Shown: positions 1 through 8,920 of the stretch, piece after piece
Layout: every line of letters begins with the position of its first letter
How positions within the stretch are numbered: position 1 is the first letter of the stretch
Source: Candidatus Nanohaloarchaea archaeon
GTDB taxonomy: Archaea; Nanohalarchaeota; Nanosalinia; Nanosalinales; Nanosalinaceae
Assembly: GCA_014297435.1 (NCBI GenBank)
Contig: JACOQA010000001.1
Coordinates: 186,001-250,000 of the forward strand
Length of the DNA: 64,000 nucleotides
Direction: 5' to 3'
Notes under the pieces: generated by a model
Databases searched by the model: none
Told to the model about the DNA's origin: nothing
The model's input: only the letters and a program-made list of their open reading frames with translations
Made by a program: the position numbers and the translations under genes

Positions 1-420
1 GTTTATGCCGTGTTCGACCTCGAAAGGTTTTACAGTGTATCCTTCTCCGGCGATTACATCTCCTTCGACAAGATCTTCTACGAATATGTCGTATGAACGG
101 TTGAAGTAGCCGGTGTCAAGGATTCTGTCGGTGAACTCTTCTGTTCTTGGCGGTCCGTAGATGTAGAGAGGTTTTTCTCTTCCTTCCATCTCAAGTGTCT
201 GGATTAGTCCTAGTAATCCTGAGAAGTGGTCTGCGTGCCAGTGTGAGATAAAGACTTTGTCTATCTTCATTAGTCCCATCTTGTGCTTCATCAGGTTTCT
301 CTGTGTTCCTTCGCCGCAGTCAAAAAGTATTCTTTCGCCCTTGTAGTTTATGAGGTTAGATGCTAGGGCTCTGTCTGCTGTTGGTACTGCGCTTGAGGTG
401 CCTACGGTCCAGATATCCAT
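1..420 (-). CDS. rnz: Ribonuclease Z, N-terminal part (cut by window edge)
   Basis: Metallo-beta-lactamase-fold endonuclease that removes the 3' trailer from pre-tRNA. Only the first 140 residues lie in the window. The start MDIWTVGTSSAVPT matches the usual N-terminus of the family. The zinc signature SHWHADHFSGLLG is present, as is the preceding DCGEGTQRNL segment typical of RNase Z. An ATG two codons further upstream (426) is an alternative start. None of the four tRNA genes in this window encodes CCA, so trailer removal must be followed by CCA addition. It lies near two other tRNA-maturation genes (Trm-G10 and RNase P subunit 4). Confidence 0.93.
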   Translation of the reverse strand, partial: MDIWTVGTSSAVPTADRALASNLINYKGERILFDCGEGTQRNLMKHKMGLMKIDKVFISHWHADHFSGLLGLIQTLEMEGREKPLYIYGPPRTEEFTDRILDTGYFNRSYDIFVEDLVEGDVIAGEGYTVKPFEVEHGIN

Positions 421-494
421 ATGCATTTCTTTGGTGTAGGAGTTTTAAGCAGTTGATGAAAAGAAATTTAACTGTCACCTATAGGTCACTATAT

Positions 495-905
495 ATGGGG
501 TCTAGTGCAGACTTTCCAAGTTCTTCTTCAAACTTCAAACACAGACGTATACGCGCTGAAGGATCCTCCTACATACTGACAGAAGGCAACCTGAATGTCA
601 AATGCAGATCTGAAAGCGATCTAATAGCCATCACTGACCTTGGTTGTGGAAAAAGCTACGCATCAACTAAATTGACTGACTCAGACTATGGGCTATGGGA
701 TCCTCTCAAAGAAATGTCAGGTGGGTCTTACGCCGATAAATTAAATGAATTTGGACCCGAAGAAGTGTGGGCTGTAGAGGAAACCAAAAGCGATACTCTG
801 GAAAAAATGAGAAGCCTACTACTGGACCATGAGGATCCGACATCTATTCTGGAGCCAAAGAGTGAGCCTGTCAGGGCAACAGAAAGGAGCATGAGATATT
901 ACTGA
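495..905 (+). CDS. Hypothetical protein, 136 aa
   Basis: I do not recognise a family. The protein is acidic and soluble, with no membrane segment. The start at 495 is chosen because an A/T-rich TATA-like stretch (about 464-472) sits about 27 bp upstream, the usual spacing for a leaderless archaeal gene. An in-frame ATG at 456 would overlap that stretch. The 3' end overlaps the convergent Trm-G10 gene by 7 bp. Confidence 0.6.
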   Translation: MGSSADFPSSSSNFKHRRIRAEGSSYILTEGNLNVKCRSESDLIAITDLGCGKSYASTKLTDSDYGLWDPLKEMSGGSYADKLNEFGPEEVWAVEETKSDTLEKMRSLLLDHEDPTSILEPKSEPVRATERSMRYY

Positions 906-1822
906 AGGATGTAGATATATCTGGTAAGGTTTTTGTGAACGTAGATATCGAATTCGGGACTCATCCCATCTAAGTTTTCTTTATCCGACATGAAAATTAT
1001 CTTGCCTTCGGTAAGCTTGGGTGCCGATTCAAGAAATTTCTCTAAGGTTTTTCCGTCCTTCTTCGAAGCTTTTCCATACGGAACATCTGTTACAACAGCA
1101 TCAAATTCCAAATCAAAAATATCCTCTACTTGATTTATACTTCCTTCTCTTATATCATGGTTTAAAATTCCGTAGTCCTCAAGATTCTTTTTTGTTCCCT
1201 CAACCATCGATACCTGTATATCAAGACCGTAAACATCTATACTACATAGTCCTGCCTCGAGAAGTATTCCTCCTGTGCCGCAGAAAGGGTCTAATAATTT
1301 TTCGCCTGTTGAAACTTCTGAAAGATTGACCAAAACTCTGGCTAGAACAGGATCGAGCGAGACAGGAGATGAAAACTCTCTATTTTGGTTCTTCCTTTGA
1401 TTGAAGAGACTTCTATCTATTTCAAGAATCTGTCTTCCTATAACATACTCGTCCTCTAGTATGTAGACCTTGATTACCTCTTCAGGGTTCTCAAGATCTA
1501 CTGAGTTTTTTTTCGTCTTAATTTCACTTCCTAAATTTTTCTCAACTTCTTTAGTATTCTTTTCGCCTGTTAAATCCTCTGCGCGTACAGCAAAACTGTT
1601 TTCTGGTTCATATTCTGTCTCGAGTTTTTTGGAGCGCTCGATTACCTTTGAAACTTCATGTGTTAAAGCAAGCCTTTTGATTTGGGATGGCTCTTTCTTG
1701 GTTAGAGCCAGCCGTTCTTCCCGTTTTGGATCTTCCTCAATTTCTTGAGAGCTGAGAAACCCCTTAAGCTCCGCCTCCGCTAGTTCTAGGTTTTCTCCGG
1801 CAAGAAGATACGCATAAGTCAT
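899..1822 (-). CDS. tRNA (guanine(10)-N2)-methyltransferase, Trm-G10 type
   Basis: SAM-dependent methyltransferase predicted to make m2G/m2,2G at position 10 of tRNA. The protein has 307 residues. A divergent N-terminal part of THUMP type precedes a Rossmann methyltransferase domain with the SAM motif DPFCGTGGILLEAG (about residues 176-189), an acidic GLDIQ turn, and the catalytic motif TDVPYGKAS, which corresponds to the (D/N)PPY of N-methyltransferases. The start at 1822 begins MTYAYLLAGENLELAEAEL, the family's usual opening, and overlaps the stop of the upstream membrane-protein gene by 4 bp (ATGA). This implies translational coupling in an operon with that gene and rnp4. The SPVSLDPVLARVLVNLS stretch before the SAM motif is also typical. 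Confidence 0.85.
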   Translation of the reverse strand: MTYAYLLAGENLELAEAELKGFLSSQEIEEDPKREERLALTKKEPSQIKRLALTHEVSKVIERSKKLETEYEPENSFAVRAEDLTGEKNTKEVEKNLGSEIKTKKNSVDLENPEEVIKVYILEDEYVIGRQILEIDRSLFNQRKNQNREFSSPVSLDPVLARVLVNLSEVSTGEKLLDPFCGTGGILLEAGLCSIDVYGLDIQVSMVEGTKKNLEDYGILNHDIREGSINQVEDIFDLEFDAVVTDVPYGKASKKDGKTLEKFLESAPKLTEGKIIFMSDKENLDGMSPEFDIYVHKNLTRYIYILQ

Positions 1823-2823
1823 GGAGCTCCTCCGTTCTTCAGTCCTGTGATCGATATGTAGCCTGCGATAATACCCGGCCAGTACGTGCATAGCCTGTAA
1901 AGAACAGCTGCAGCAACAGCTATACCGGCTTCCCCTGTCACTGCTGGGACAAACGTCGCTATGAGGAAAGCCATGGTTGCTTCGAAAGCACCAGAGCCTC
2001 CGGGGGTAGGAGTAAAGTTGGCTAGACCGGATATAACAATTACAAAGTATAGAGGAGTGAAATCAGGGTCTATACCAAGCGATACAAGCACTAAGTACAG
2101 GCAGCCAACTTGTAAAAGAAAGTAGATATGCGTTATTGCTGCTGTCTCGAGCAGATGTCGTGGATTCTCGCCGATAGTATCAAAGGCATTTTCTATTTCA
2201 TCCATTCTTTCATCAACACTTTCTACAATATTTTGTCCTCTTCCTATTGTATCAGAGATTTTCTGAAGAACAGTAACAATTATTCCTTCGACCGTGCCTG
2301 TTCTAAACCAGAGGGCGTATACAAGAGGACCACCTATAGCTATAATCATGAATGCAGCGTATACGGCTTGAAGCATCAGGTTGTTTATTGAACCGAAAAG
2401 AAGTAGGAAACCAGCCCCTCCAAGGATAAAGGTGAGGGTAGGCATTCCGTTGATAATATCTGCTGATAAAACTGTCGAAAAAGCCTTCTCGTAGGATAGA
2501 TCGGTATTTCTCTTGATTATGTAGGCCATGAATGGCTCTCCGCCGAACTGTCCGAGCGGTGTTATCGAGTTCATGAACTCTCCGGCCATGAATAGTCTGA
2601 AGGAGCTAATTCTTGAGATGTCCAAACCTGTTTTATTTAGGAATTCGTGCCAGGTGTTGGACAGAATAATAAACACAGAGAATCCGAGAATCAATGCCAA
2701 AAACACAAACTTAAGGTCTGCAGAACTTAGAGCATCGATGACCTTGTTTATATCCGCAACATATACCATTGCCACAAGAATTAAAGTGGCGACACCATAC
2801 CAAAGCAAGTTCTTAGTATCCAT
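1819..2823 (-). CDS. Lysylphosphatidylglycerol synthase-type TM (UPF0104) membrane protein
   Basis: Integral membrane protein of 334 residues with about eight hydrophobic segments. The C-terminal stretch ISGLANFTPTPGGSGAFEA is the hallmark of the UPF0104/LPG-synthase TM family, whose archaeal members are often linked to lipid or glycolipid flipping; the exact substrate is unknown. A short amphipathic cytoplasmic segment (about residues 180-215) interrupts the membrane part. The start overlaps the end of rnp4 by 11 bp and the stop overlaps the Trm-G10 start by 4 bp, so the three genes are probably co-transcribed. Three glycosyltransferases directly beyond rnp4 make a role in surface glycolipid handling plausible (inference). 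Confidence 0.8.
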   Translation of the reverse strand: MDTKNLLWYGVATLILVAMVYVADINKVIDALSSADLKFVFLALILGFSVFIILSNTWHEFLNKTGLDISRISSFRLFMAGEFMNSITPLGQFGGEPFMAYIIKRNTDLSYEKAFSTVLSADIINGMPTLTFILGGAGFLLLFGSINNLMLQAVYAAFMIIAIGGPLVYALWFRTGTVEGIIVTVLQKISDTIGRGQNIVESVDERMDEIENAFDTIGENPRHLLETAAITHIYFLLQVGCLYLVLVSLGIDPDFTPLYFVIVISGLANFTPTPGGSGAFEATMAFLIATFVPAVTGEAGIAVAAAVLYRLCTYWPGIIAGYISITGLKNGGAP

Positions 2824-3097
2824 AGCGATTCACCTCACCGCAGTTCGCACATATGTAATTTACCTCTTGTTTTTTAGAATCAATCCGTACCTTACAGTTC
2901 TTTCCTGGCTTAAGATATGAATTACAACTAGAACACATCCTTCTTCTCAGTTCGGAAGGCAGTGGGACGTTTTGGCTCATCCCTATCTTTCTAGCAAGCT
3001 CAATATAACGGTTTGAAAGCTCGGTGTTTTCGGGGAAACGTCTTTCGGCTAGCTCGAAAAGTCTTCGAATACGTTCCTCCGCAATCCGCTGCTCCAT
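2813..3097 (-). CDS. rnp4: RNase P protein component 4 (Rpp21/Rpr2)
   Basis: Small zinc-binding subunit of archaeal RNase P, which removes the 5' leader of pre-tRNA. The 94-residue protein has the family layout. A basic helical N-terminus (residues 1-40) carries the RIRRLFELAERRF pattern and is followed by a zinc ribbon with Cys55, Cys58, Cys83 and Cys86. The length is normal. It is the first gene of a three-gene minus-strand operon, 56 bp from the divergent glycosyltransferase. With RNase Z and Trm-G10 within 3.1 kb, the area forms a tRNA-maturation neighbourhood. Confidence 0.93.
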   Translation of the reverse strand: MEQRIAEERIRRLFELAERRFPENTELSNRYIELARKIGMSQNVPLPSELRRRMCSSCNSYLKPGKNCKVRIDSKKQEVNYICANCGEVNRYGY

Positions 3098-3153
3098 AAT
3101 GCCAATTTTTCCGGACAGTTTTTTAGAGTGTCTTCCTCATAGGGATTTAGTCG

Positions 3154-4143
3154 ATGAGGATAAGCCATTATTTCGAATGGGAGGACAAAATTACTGGCGG
3201 TTTAAAACAGTCGGTTAAGAATCAGAGAAAGATTCTGGACAGGAGAGGAATAGATTACACGACTGAGCCTGACCTTGATGCAGACATACTACATTTGAAC
3301 AATATGGGTCCGAAATCTGTCTATTACGCTAAAAAGGCGAAGAAAAAAGGCGTGCCGGTAGTAATACACGCTCACAATCCGGCTAAAGATTTTGGAGGCA
3401 GTTTCAAATTTTCAAATCTAATTGCCGGTCCTATGCAGCATTACTTGAACTATGCTTATTCTTTAGGAGACCATTTAATCTGTCCATCTAAGCACAATAA
3501 GGAAGTCCATGAAAGAAATGGTATTGATGTTGAGAAAACAGTAGTTAGTAACGGCTTTGACTCTGAGAAACTAGAAGGGTATGAAGATCTTAGAGAAGAA
3601 TATCTAGAAAGGTATGATCTTGAGCCGCCCGTGGTATTCTGCGTTGGTCATGTGATACCGCGTAAAGGTCTTGAAGCATTTGTGGAGACTGCCAGGAATA
3701 AGCCTGAACTTGATTTTGTCTGGTTTGGCTACATAAACCCTACAGGAGACTTTATGGGCAGACTCCTTCAAACGAGAAAGACTAAAAAAATAATCAAGAA
3801 CTCTCCGGAAAACTGCACCTTCACAGGTTTCATAGAGGATGTGAGAGGAGCTTTTGCCGCTGGCGATATATTTTTCTTCCCTACAAAGGATGAAAATGAG
3901 GGGATGGCTCTACTTGAGGCTATGTCCACGGGCAAACCGCCACTAGTAAGGGATATAGAGGTATTTGATTGGCTGGAGTCAGGAGAAAATGCTTTGAAAA
4001 CAGAAAATTTCGAGAATGCTCTAGAAAAGTTAAAAGACGAGGAACTTAGAGAGAGAATAGGAACTAACGCGGAGAAAAGGTCTGAAGAGTTTAGTCTTGA
4101 CAGAATAGGCGATAAAATTGCCTCTGTTTACAACTCAGTCTGA
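3154..4143 (+). CDS. Glycosyltransferase family 4 (GT-B fold)
   Basis: Predicted cytoplasmic or membrane-associated sugar transferase of 329 residues. The N-terminal half has the GG-loop-like segment ITGGLKQSVKNQRKIL. The C-terminal half has the GT4 donor-binding region with the E-x7-E type motif ENEGMALLEAMSTGKP near residue 250, and the FCVGHVIPRKGLE strand that opens the second Rossmann domain. The acceptor and sugar cannot be read from sequence. The 3' end overlaps the convergent GT2 gene by 9 bp. It probably acts with the two neighbouring glycosyltransferases on a surface glycan or glycolipid. Confidence 0.82.
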   Translation: MRISHYFEWEDKITGGLKQSVKNQRKILDRRGIDYTTEPDLDADILHLNNMGPKSVYYAKKAKKKGVPVVIHAHNPAKDFGGSFKFSNLIAGPMQHYLNYAYSLGDHLICPSKHNKEVHERNGIDVEKTVVSNGFDSEKLEGYEDLREEYLERYDLEPPVVFCVGHVIPRKGLEAFVETARNKPELDFVWFGYINPTGDFMGRLLQTRKTKKIIKNSPENCTFTGFIEDVRGAFAAGDIFFFPTKDENEGMALLEAMSTGKPPLVRDIEVFDWLESGENALKTENFENALEKLKDEELRERIGTNAEKRSEEFSLDRIGDKIASVYNSV

Positions 4144-5409
4144 TTTCTCTACTTGGTACCAGTCGTTTTGACCCTCAAAAATCTGTTCGAAGAACGCCTT
4201 AACAGTTACTAAACTAAATAGGGGGAACATTAACGGTGTTAGTATCCATGAGAGACCTATATTTCTTACTTCGCCATCCCGGAAGTCTTTGATTCTTATG
4301 AGAAGAGGTATTGACATAGTTCCTAGCAGAGGAGCTAGATAATTGGCTGAGGAGCCTGTGAAAAACAGAATTATGAACTTGGAAACGATTGTAAGCATTA
4401 GAAAGCTTCCAATAAGGCTTGAACCACAAATTATTACTGAAAGGAAACTTCTGTAGTTTTTTGTGTTGGTATTTCTCACGAGCTTTCCGAAAACCTGGAA
4501 GTAGCCTCTCATCCATCTTTTTCTCTGACCCCACCAGTCCTTCATGTTGTGAGCTGACTCTTCTTTCACAGGTAGACGATTCATGTCTTTGACATCAAAA
4601 CCTTGTTTGTAGCAAGTATGGGCGAAATCAAAGTCCTCGGTTAACATCTTCTCGCCGTAGCCATCGATCTCCTCGTATTTCTCTCTGGAAATCACTGTGG
4701 CTCGGCTCGCAATCATTCTAAAACCTGTAAATACATAAAGAAGCTGTCTTACTGCGTAATTAAAGACGACAGATTCATAGTAGGCTAGAGATTCGATAAC
4801 GCCGTCTTCTGGCATAGGGAGATAACGTCCTTGGACAGCATCGTGTTTATCTAGAAGTTTAACTGCTGTAGGAAGAAAGTCTTCAGGTACTTTTTGATCT
4901 GCGTCGAAGAATGCCAAAAGTTTTGAATCAGTTTTTGATACAGCATAATTTAAGGCTCCGGCTTTGGAGCTCTCACCTCTGTTTATAATGTAATCTACCC
5001 CTTCTTTCTCTGATAATTTTTCCGCCTCCTTTATTCCTTCTTTATCTTCTGGTTCGCATATTATTACGGTTTTCAGACCTTCGAGATTCGATTCTGAAAG
5101 AGATTCTACGCTTCTATGCAACACTTCGGAATCATGGTATGTCGGGATGAAAGCGGTTAGATCTGCTTCTTGAGACGTCTGCATATTTCTTGATCTGATC
5201 TTCAACCCGAAGACAGCTCCAGAGAAAATGATAAATGCTGCGAAACCTAGACTTGAGAAGGTGGCGTCCAGCATCACTAGATTGAAAGCTACCCTTGGTA
5301 TCTCTATGTAGTAGACTTCTAGACCTTGCCAGAAGCCGAAAGCGATAAGCGCCGCTGAGAGCGCTAGGAACCCTGTTCTCTCTGCCAGCTTTTCAATGTC
5401 GGGAAACAT
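4135..5409 (-). CDS. Membrane-embedded processive-type glycosyltransferase family 2
   Basis: Cellulose/hyaluronan-synthase-like GT2 enzyme of 424 residues. Two hydrophobic segments lie near the N-terminus (about 12-30 and 48-68). The catalytic domain follows with FIPTYHDSE (nucleotide binding), the DAD metal motif at 169-171, the TED motif at 257-259 (probable base) and QRKRW at 295-299 (the QxxRW motif). About three hydrophobic segments lie in the last 110 residues. This order is characteristic of membrane transferases that extend or export a glycan. The start at 5409 is divergent from the next GT4 gene, with about 40 bp between them. The sugar specificity is unknown. Confidence 0.88.
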   Translation of the reverse strand: MFPDIEKLAERTGFLALSAALIAFGFWQGLEVYYIEIPRVAFNLVMLDATFSSLGFAAFIIFSGAVFGLKIRSRNMQTSQEADLTAFIPTYHDSEVLHRSVESLSESNLEGLKTVIICEPEDKEGIKEAEKLSEKEGVDYIINRGESSKAGALNYAVSKTDSKLLAFFDADQKVPEDFLPTAVKLLDKHDAVQGRYLPMPEDGVIESLAYYESVVFNYAVRQLLYVFTGFRMIASRATVISREKYEEIDGYGEKMLTEDFDFAHTCYKQGFDVKDMNRLPVKEESAHNMKDWWGQRKRWMRGYFQVFGKLVRNTNTKNYRSFLSVIICGSSLIGSFLMLTIVSKFIILFFTGSSANYLAPLLGTMSIPLLIRIKDFRDGEVRNIGLSWILTPLMFPLFSLVTVKAFFEQIFEGQNDWYQVEKSD

Positions 5410-5448
5410 TACTGTTTAAAAGAAATAATGTCTTTACATTTTTTATTG

Positions 5449-6495
5449 ATGAGGATAGGGTTTTTTTCCGACAGCTACTTTCCGGAGATTGACGGCGTCA
5501 CATATACTTTGAAGAGCTGGAAAGAAGAACTTGAGAAGAGAGGTCATGATGTGACTATAGTTTATCCAGCGAATCCTGATTACGAGCCGAAGGAAAATGA
5601 AGTGCCTGTACGTTCTATACCTAACCCGTTTTACGGAGGTTACAGAATTCCTCTGCCTCAAAGAATGAAGAGCTTACCTGATTTTGATGTAGTTCACTGT
5701 CATGGACCGGCTACAGTAGGACGTATGGGGAAATTCTACGCTAAAAGAAACGATATACCGACCGTATACACCCACCATACTCCGATAGAGGACTATTTCG
5801 AGCAGAACGTGGGAAGTATAATGGCAGGGTTTCTTCAGAAGCTTTATGTGCCGGCTGAAAATCATTTTCTGAAGGATTTTGATGTGGTTACTGCATCCAC
5901 CGAGATCCACCGGGGCGTGGAAGCCGAGAAACTGCCTGTCGGGCTAGATACGGAGTTTTTCTGTCCTACTGAAGACAAAATGTTCGAGGACCTTGAAGAT
6001 CCAGTTATAGGTTATAGCGGCAGGTTGAGCCTGGAGAAAAATGTTGGACAGGTTATAGAATTTACTGAAGACTTTGAAGGCACTGTTGTGATAGTTGGTG
6101 AAGGTCCTCAGAAAGAAAGATTGGAGGATTTAGGAAACGGAAACACTGTTTTCAAAGACTTTCTTCCCCGTGAAAAACTCCCTCAATTTTATTCTTCGAT
6201 TGAAGCATATATCACAGCCTCAACAGGGGATACGCTTGGACTAGCGCCTCTAGAGGCAAACGCGTGCGGAACACCGGTTCTCGCTCCCGACGTTCATCCG
6301 TTTAATGAAACAATACAGAACGGAAATGGTGAAAGGTATGAGTTCGGAGATAGGCAGGACTTTGATCAGAAACTAAGAAAATGCCTAGACGAGAAGAGAG
6401 ATACGAGGAATGCTGTAGAAGAATACTCGCTTGAAGGAGCGGTTGAAAGATTAATAGAGATTTATAGAAGTCTCGGCATAAAGAAAAAGGTGTAA
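5449..6495 (+). CDS. Glycosyltransferase family 4, diacylglycerol glucosyltransferase-like
   Basis: GT-B fold transferase of 348 residues. The N-terminus MRIGFFSDSYFPEIDGV and the HCHGPATVGRMG and VYTHHTPIEDYFE segments are typical of the GT4 branch that includes alpha-monoglucosyl-diacylglycerol synthases and PimA-like enzymes. The donor site is TGDTLGLAPLEANACGTPV (E-x7-E variant). The start at 5449 is preferred to an ATG 21 bp upstream because the family begins exactly at MRIGFFSDSYFP. The gene is followed within 4 bp by the DUF2070 gene, so the two are likely co-transcribed. The lipid-linked role is inferred from the family. Confidence 0.83.
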   Translation: MRIGFFSDSYFPEIDGVTYTLKSWKEELEKRGHDVTIVYPANPDYEPKENEVPVRSIPNPFYGGYRIPLPQRMKSLPDFDVVHCHGPATVGRMGKFYAKRNDIPTVYTHHTPIEDYFEQNVGSIMAGFLQKLYVPAENHFLKDFDVVTASTEIHRGVEAEKLPVGLDTEFFCPTEDKMFEDLEDPVIGYSGRLSLEKNVGQVIEFTEDFEGTVVIVGEGPQKERLEDLGNGNTVFKDFLPREKLPQFYSSIEAYITASTGDTLGLAPLEANACGTPVLAPDVHPFNETIQNGNGERYEFGDRQDFDQKLRKCLDEKRDTRNAVEEYSLEGAVERLIEIYRSLGIKKKV

Positions 6496-6499
6496 ATCT

Positions 6500-8149
6500 G
6501 TGAGCGATAATGTAACAGCTTTTAAAACTATAATATTTCGTATTCCAGATCTTCGATTTTCTCTTGGAATGATACTTTTCTCTGCCCTTTTGTTTGCGTC
6601 CGGCTTCTATGGGTTTCTAGGCATATTTACTACTATCGATGTTGGTTTTTTCACGGTATTAGTGCCAGTTCTTTCGCTTTCCGCGGCTTCAATAGCTTCT
6701 GGAGAACTTTTTCACAATTTCCTTCCTGAATATCCGAGAAAATGGGCTTATTTTCTCTCACTCTCTAATCTAACAATATTATACCTTTATGGCTTAATGC
6801 TATTGTTTACCAACAGTTTTGAGGCAGCATGGAACGTATTTTGGCTCGGTTTGGTAACAGTATTTCTCTCCAACCTTCTGGTATTGATGTTGACACTAGG
6901 TTATCAAAGGATTGGTAGAATACTTCCTCTTAGCTTCGTCCAGCCAGTAGGCGTTCTAATACTCTTCCATTTTTTCCTGGGCGGACCGCTCAATATCACT
7001 CTTGGCTCTTATCTCCTTAACTTCGGTGTTGTTGTATTATCTGGCATTCTCCTGCTTATGGTTTTTGGACTATTCGAGTATCTACTAAGAGCGAATAGTT
7101 CCGGGATTTCAATATTGAAACTTACATCAGGGCTTTTACAGAAGAAACAGGAGGCACTGGATCTCGGATATCCGTCGAGACCGGATGTTCAGACGTTTGA
7201 GGTTGATAATGGAGAAAGTTATAAGATTGCAGCTCCTTGGGTTCATCCAGGACCTTTGGAGGGATTTGGAGGCGGAAATCTTTCATCTCATATAATCTCA
7301 AGTTTGAATAACGGCAAAAAAGGATTTTTCTTCCATGTTCCTTCGAGCCATAAATCTGATCCTGCGGACCCTAAAGACTCTGAAAAACTTCTTGAAGCCC
7401 TGAAATCGCCTGAAAAACATTCTAAGGCATCTAAAATGATAAAAAGAGAGTATGGTAATATCAAGTATTATGGAAGACGTTATGGAGATAGTAGTATAGT
7501 GTTTCTGGAGGCAGAAAAATTTGGGAAGTATGATGACTTCGATGTCTCCATATTTAATGAGTTAATAGATCCTGAGAAAACCATTGTGGTTGATCTTCAT
7601 TCTCACGATAGAAATGATTATGACGTTGAGGAGTGCTGGTACGGTACTGAGGATGCCGAAAAATTAAGAACTTCTTTCAAAGAATTTGTTGAAGAGCTTG
7701 AAGCTCAGCCTCTATATACTTACTCTGCAGGTTTCCATGTCAATGACCCAGGTTCGCCGATGACAGCTCTAGTAGAAGGAGTCGATGAACAGAAAACGCT
7801 CTTACTTGGTGTCGAAGGCAACGGCATATCTGAGAAGATGAGGGAAAAAGCTCGTCAACAACGTAAAGATTTTAACAAAGTCGTAGTATTCTCAACCGAC
7901 ACTCACGCTAGTATACATGAGATGAGTTCGGAGAAAACGCTTGAAAGAAGCGAGATAGATTCGCTTGTGGATACTGCCGATCAAAACTTGAAGGAAGCTT
8001 CGGCTGGAATTACTTCTTCCAAGGCTAAAGAGATGAAGCTTTTGAGAGAGGACTACATGAGTCTCATTTTCTCAATTAATATCCTTATACGATTGATCCC
8101 CCTATCCCTGATTCTAGTTTTCCTAGGGTTAGCGGTCTGGATGTTGTAA
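6500..8149 (+). CDS. DUF2070 family membrane protein
   Basis: Archaeal protein of 549 residues. An N-terminal membrane domain has about six hydrophobic segments (roughly residues 18-195). A large soluble domain with the DUF2070 signature APWVHPGPLEGFGGGNLSS follows, with conserved DLHSHD and STDTHASIHEM stretches rich in His and Asp that look like a metal site. A final hydrophobic segment closes the protein. The start is GTG at 6500, only 4 bp after the upstream glycosyltransferase stop. The function of DUF2070 is not established. The His/Asp motifs suggest a hydrolase-like activity tethered to the membrane (inference). Confidence 0.85.
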   Translation: MSDNVTAFKTIIFRIPDLRFSLGMILFSALLFASGFYGFLGIFTTIDVGFFTVLVPVLSLSAASIASGELFHNFLPEYPRKWAYFLSLSNLTILYLYGLMLLFTNSFEAAWNVFWLGLVTVFLSNLLVLMLTLGYQRIGRILPLSFVQPVGVLILFHFFLGGPLNITLGSYLLNFGVVVLSGILLLMVFGLFEYLLRANSSGISILKLTSGLLQKKQEALDLGYPSRPDVQTFEVDNGESYKIAAPWVHPGPLEGFGGGNLSSHIISSLNNGKKGFFFHVPSSHKSDPADPKDSEKLLEALKSPEKHSKASKMIKREYGNIKYYGRRYGDSSIVFLEAEKFGKYDDFDVSIFNELIDPEKTIVVDLHSHDRNDYDVEECWYGTEDAEKLRTSFKEFVEELEAQPLYTYSAGFHVNDPGSPMTALVEGVDEQKTLLLGVEGNGISEKMREKARQQRKDFNKVVVFSTDTHASIHEMSSEKTLERSEIDSLVDTADQNLKEASAGITSSKAKEMKLLREDYMSLIFSINILIRLIPLSLILVFLGLAVWML

Positions 8150-8180
8150 GCTCATAAAGATTCGTCTAACTTAGGTTAAC

Positions 8181-8495
8181 ATGGTTTCAGAGGATGATGT
8201 CAGGGAGCAATTAAAGGAAGTTATAGATCCAGAGCTAGAAGTGAACATTGTTGATCTGGGTCTTATCTATGAGATAGAGGTTGATGATGGAGATGTATTT
8301 GTTTTAATGACTTTGACAACTCCTGGCTGTCCTTTACACGGTGTTTTCGACGAGATGGTGAAGAGAGAGGTAAGAAAACTGGATGTCGAAGACGTTGAAG
8401 TTGAACTTACGTTTGAACCGCGTTGGACGCCGGATAAAATGAGTGAGGATGCTCAGGCCGATCTTGGAAATATACCGGGCATGAATAGTTTCTGA
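8181..8495 (+). CDS. sufT: DUF59/MIP18-family iron-sulfur assembly factor (SufT-like)
   Basis: Small protein of 104 residues of the MIP18/SufT/PaaD family, which helps mature iron-sulfur proteins. It shows the family core VIDPELEVNIVDLGLIYEIEV, the LTTPGCPLHGVFDEMV loop with the conserved Cys, and the VELTFEPRWTPDKMSEDAQ ending. The length is that of a stand-alone family member. It lies 10 kb from the suf cluster, so the functional link is by family rather than by operon. The symbol is by homology; paralogues in other archaea have varied names. Confidence 0.88.
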   Translation: MVSEDDVREQLKEVIDPELEVNIVDLGLIYEIEVDDGDVFVLMTLTTPGCPLHGVFDEMVKREVRKLDVEDVEVELTFEPRWTPDKMSEDAQADLGNIPGMNSF

Positions 8496-8572
8496 AAGAA
8501 AAAGACCGGTTCCCAATGGTAATCTGGTTTCTAAAAGTAATCCATAAAAGGATGTTTCTACACAGATTAACC

Positions 8573-8920
8573 ATGAGTCAAATGCCTGTGGAATGTAAAG
8601 GCGATAACTGGTGCCCCATCACCGCAACAGCAAACCTGATAGGGAAGAAATGGCATCCTGTGATAATCCATCGTCTGATAGAGGAAGGACCCCATGGCTT
8701 CAACTCACTTAAAGAGGAAATTGGAGGTATCTCAAGCAAAGTACTTTCAGAGAGTCTTGATGATCTTCAGGAAAAGAATCTACTGGATCGAGAGGTTGTG
8801 AGCGAAAAACCTGTGAGGGTTAAGTACAAATTGACGGAAGCTGGCGAATCCCTAGAACCTGTAATTGAGGAAATGCTGGTTTGGGGACGCTCCAACCTGG
8901 TAGAATCAGATACCATATGA
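8573..8920 (+). CDS. HxlR-family winged-helix transcriptional regulator
   Basis: DNA-binding regulator of 115 residues with the HxlR/MarR-like winged helix. The N-terminal CPITATANLIGKKWHPVIIHRL, the recognition segment GISSKVLSESLDDLQEKNLLDREV and the wing PVRVKYKLTEAGESLEPVIEEM are all present. Cys9 and Cys14 near the N-terminus could be redox- or ligand-sensing, as in other HxlR proteins. The start at 8573 is chosen because the homologous region begins there. A TATA-like TAAAAG lies about 27 bp upstream. The stop overlaps the next start (ATGA), so the pair is co-translated. Confidence 0.85.
   Translation: MSQMPVECKGDNWCPITATANLIGKKWHPVIIHRLIEEGPHGFNSLKEEIGGISSKVLSESLDDLQEKNLLDREVVSEKPVRVKYKLTEAGESLEPVIEEMLVWGRSNLVESDTI

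Noticed and set aside
1021-1329. Open frame on the + strand opposite the Trm-G10 gene
   Set aside because: It lies entirely within a gene with clear methyltransferase motifs and has no promoter or family resemblance.
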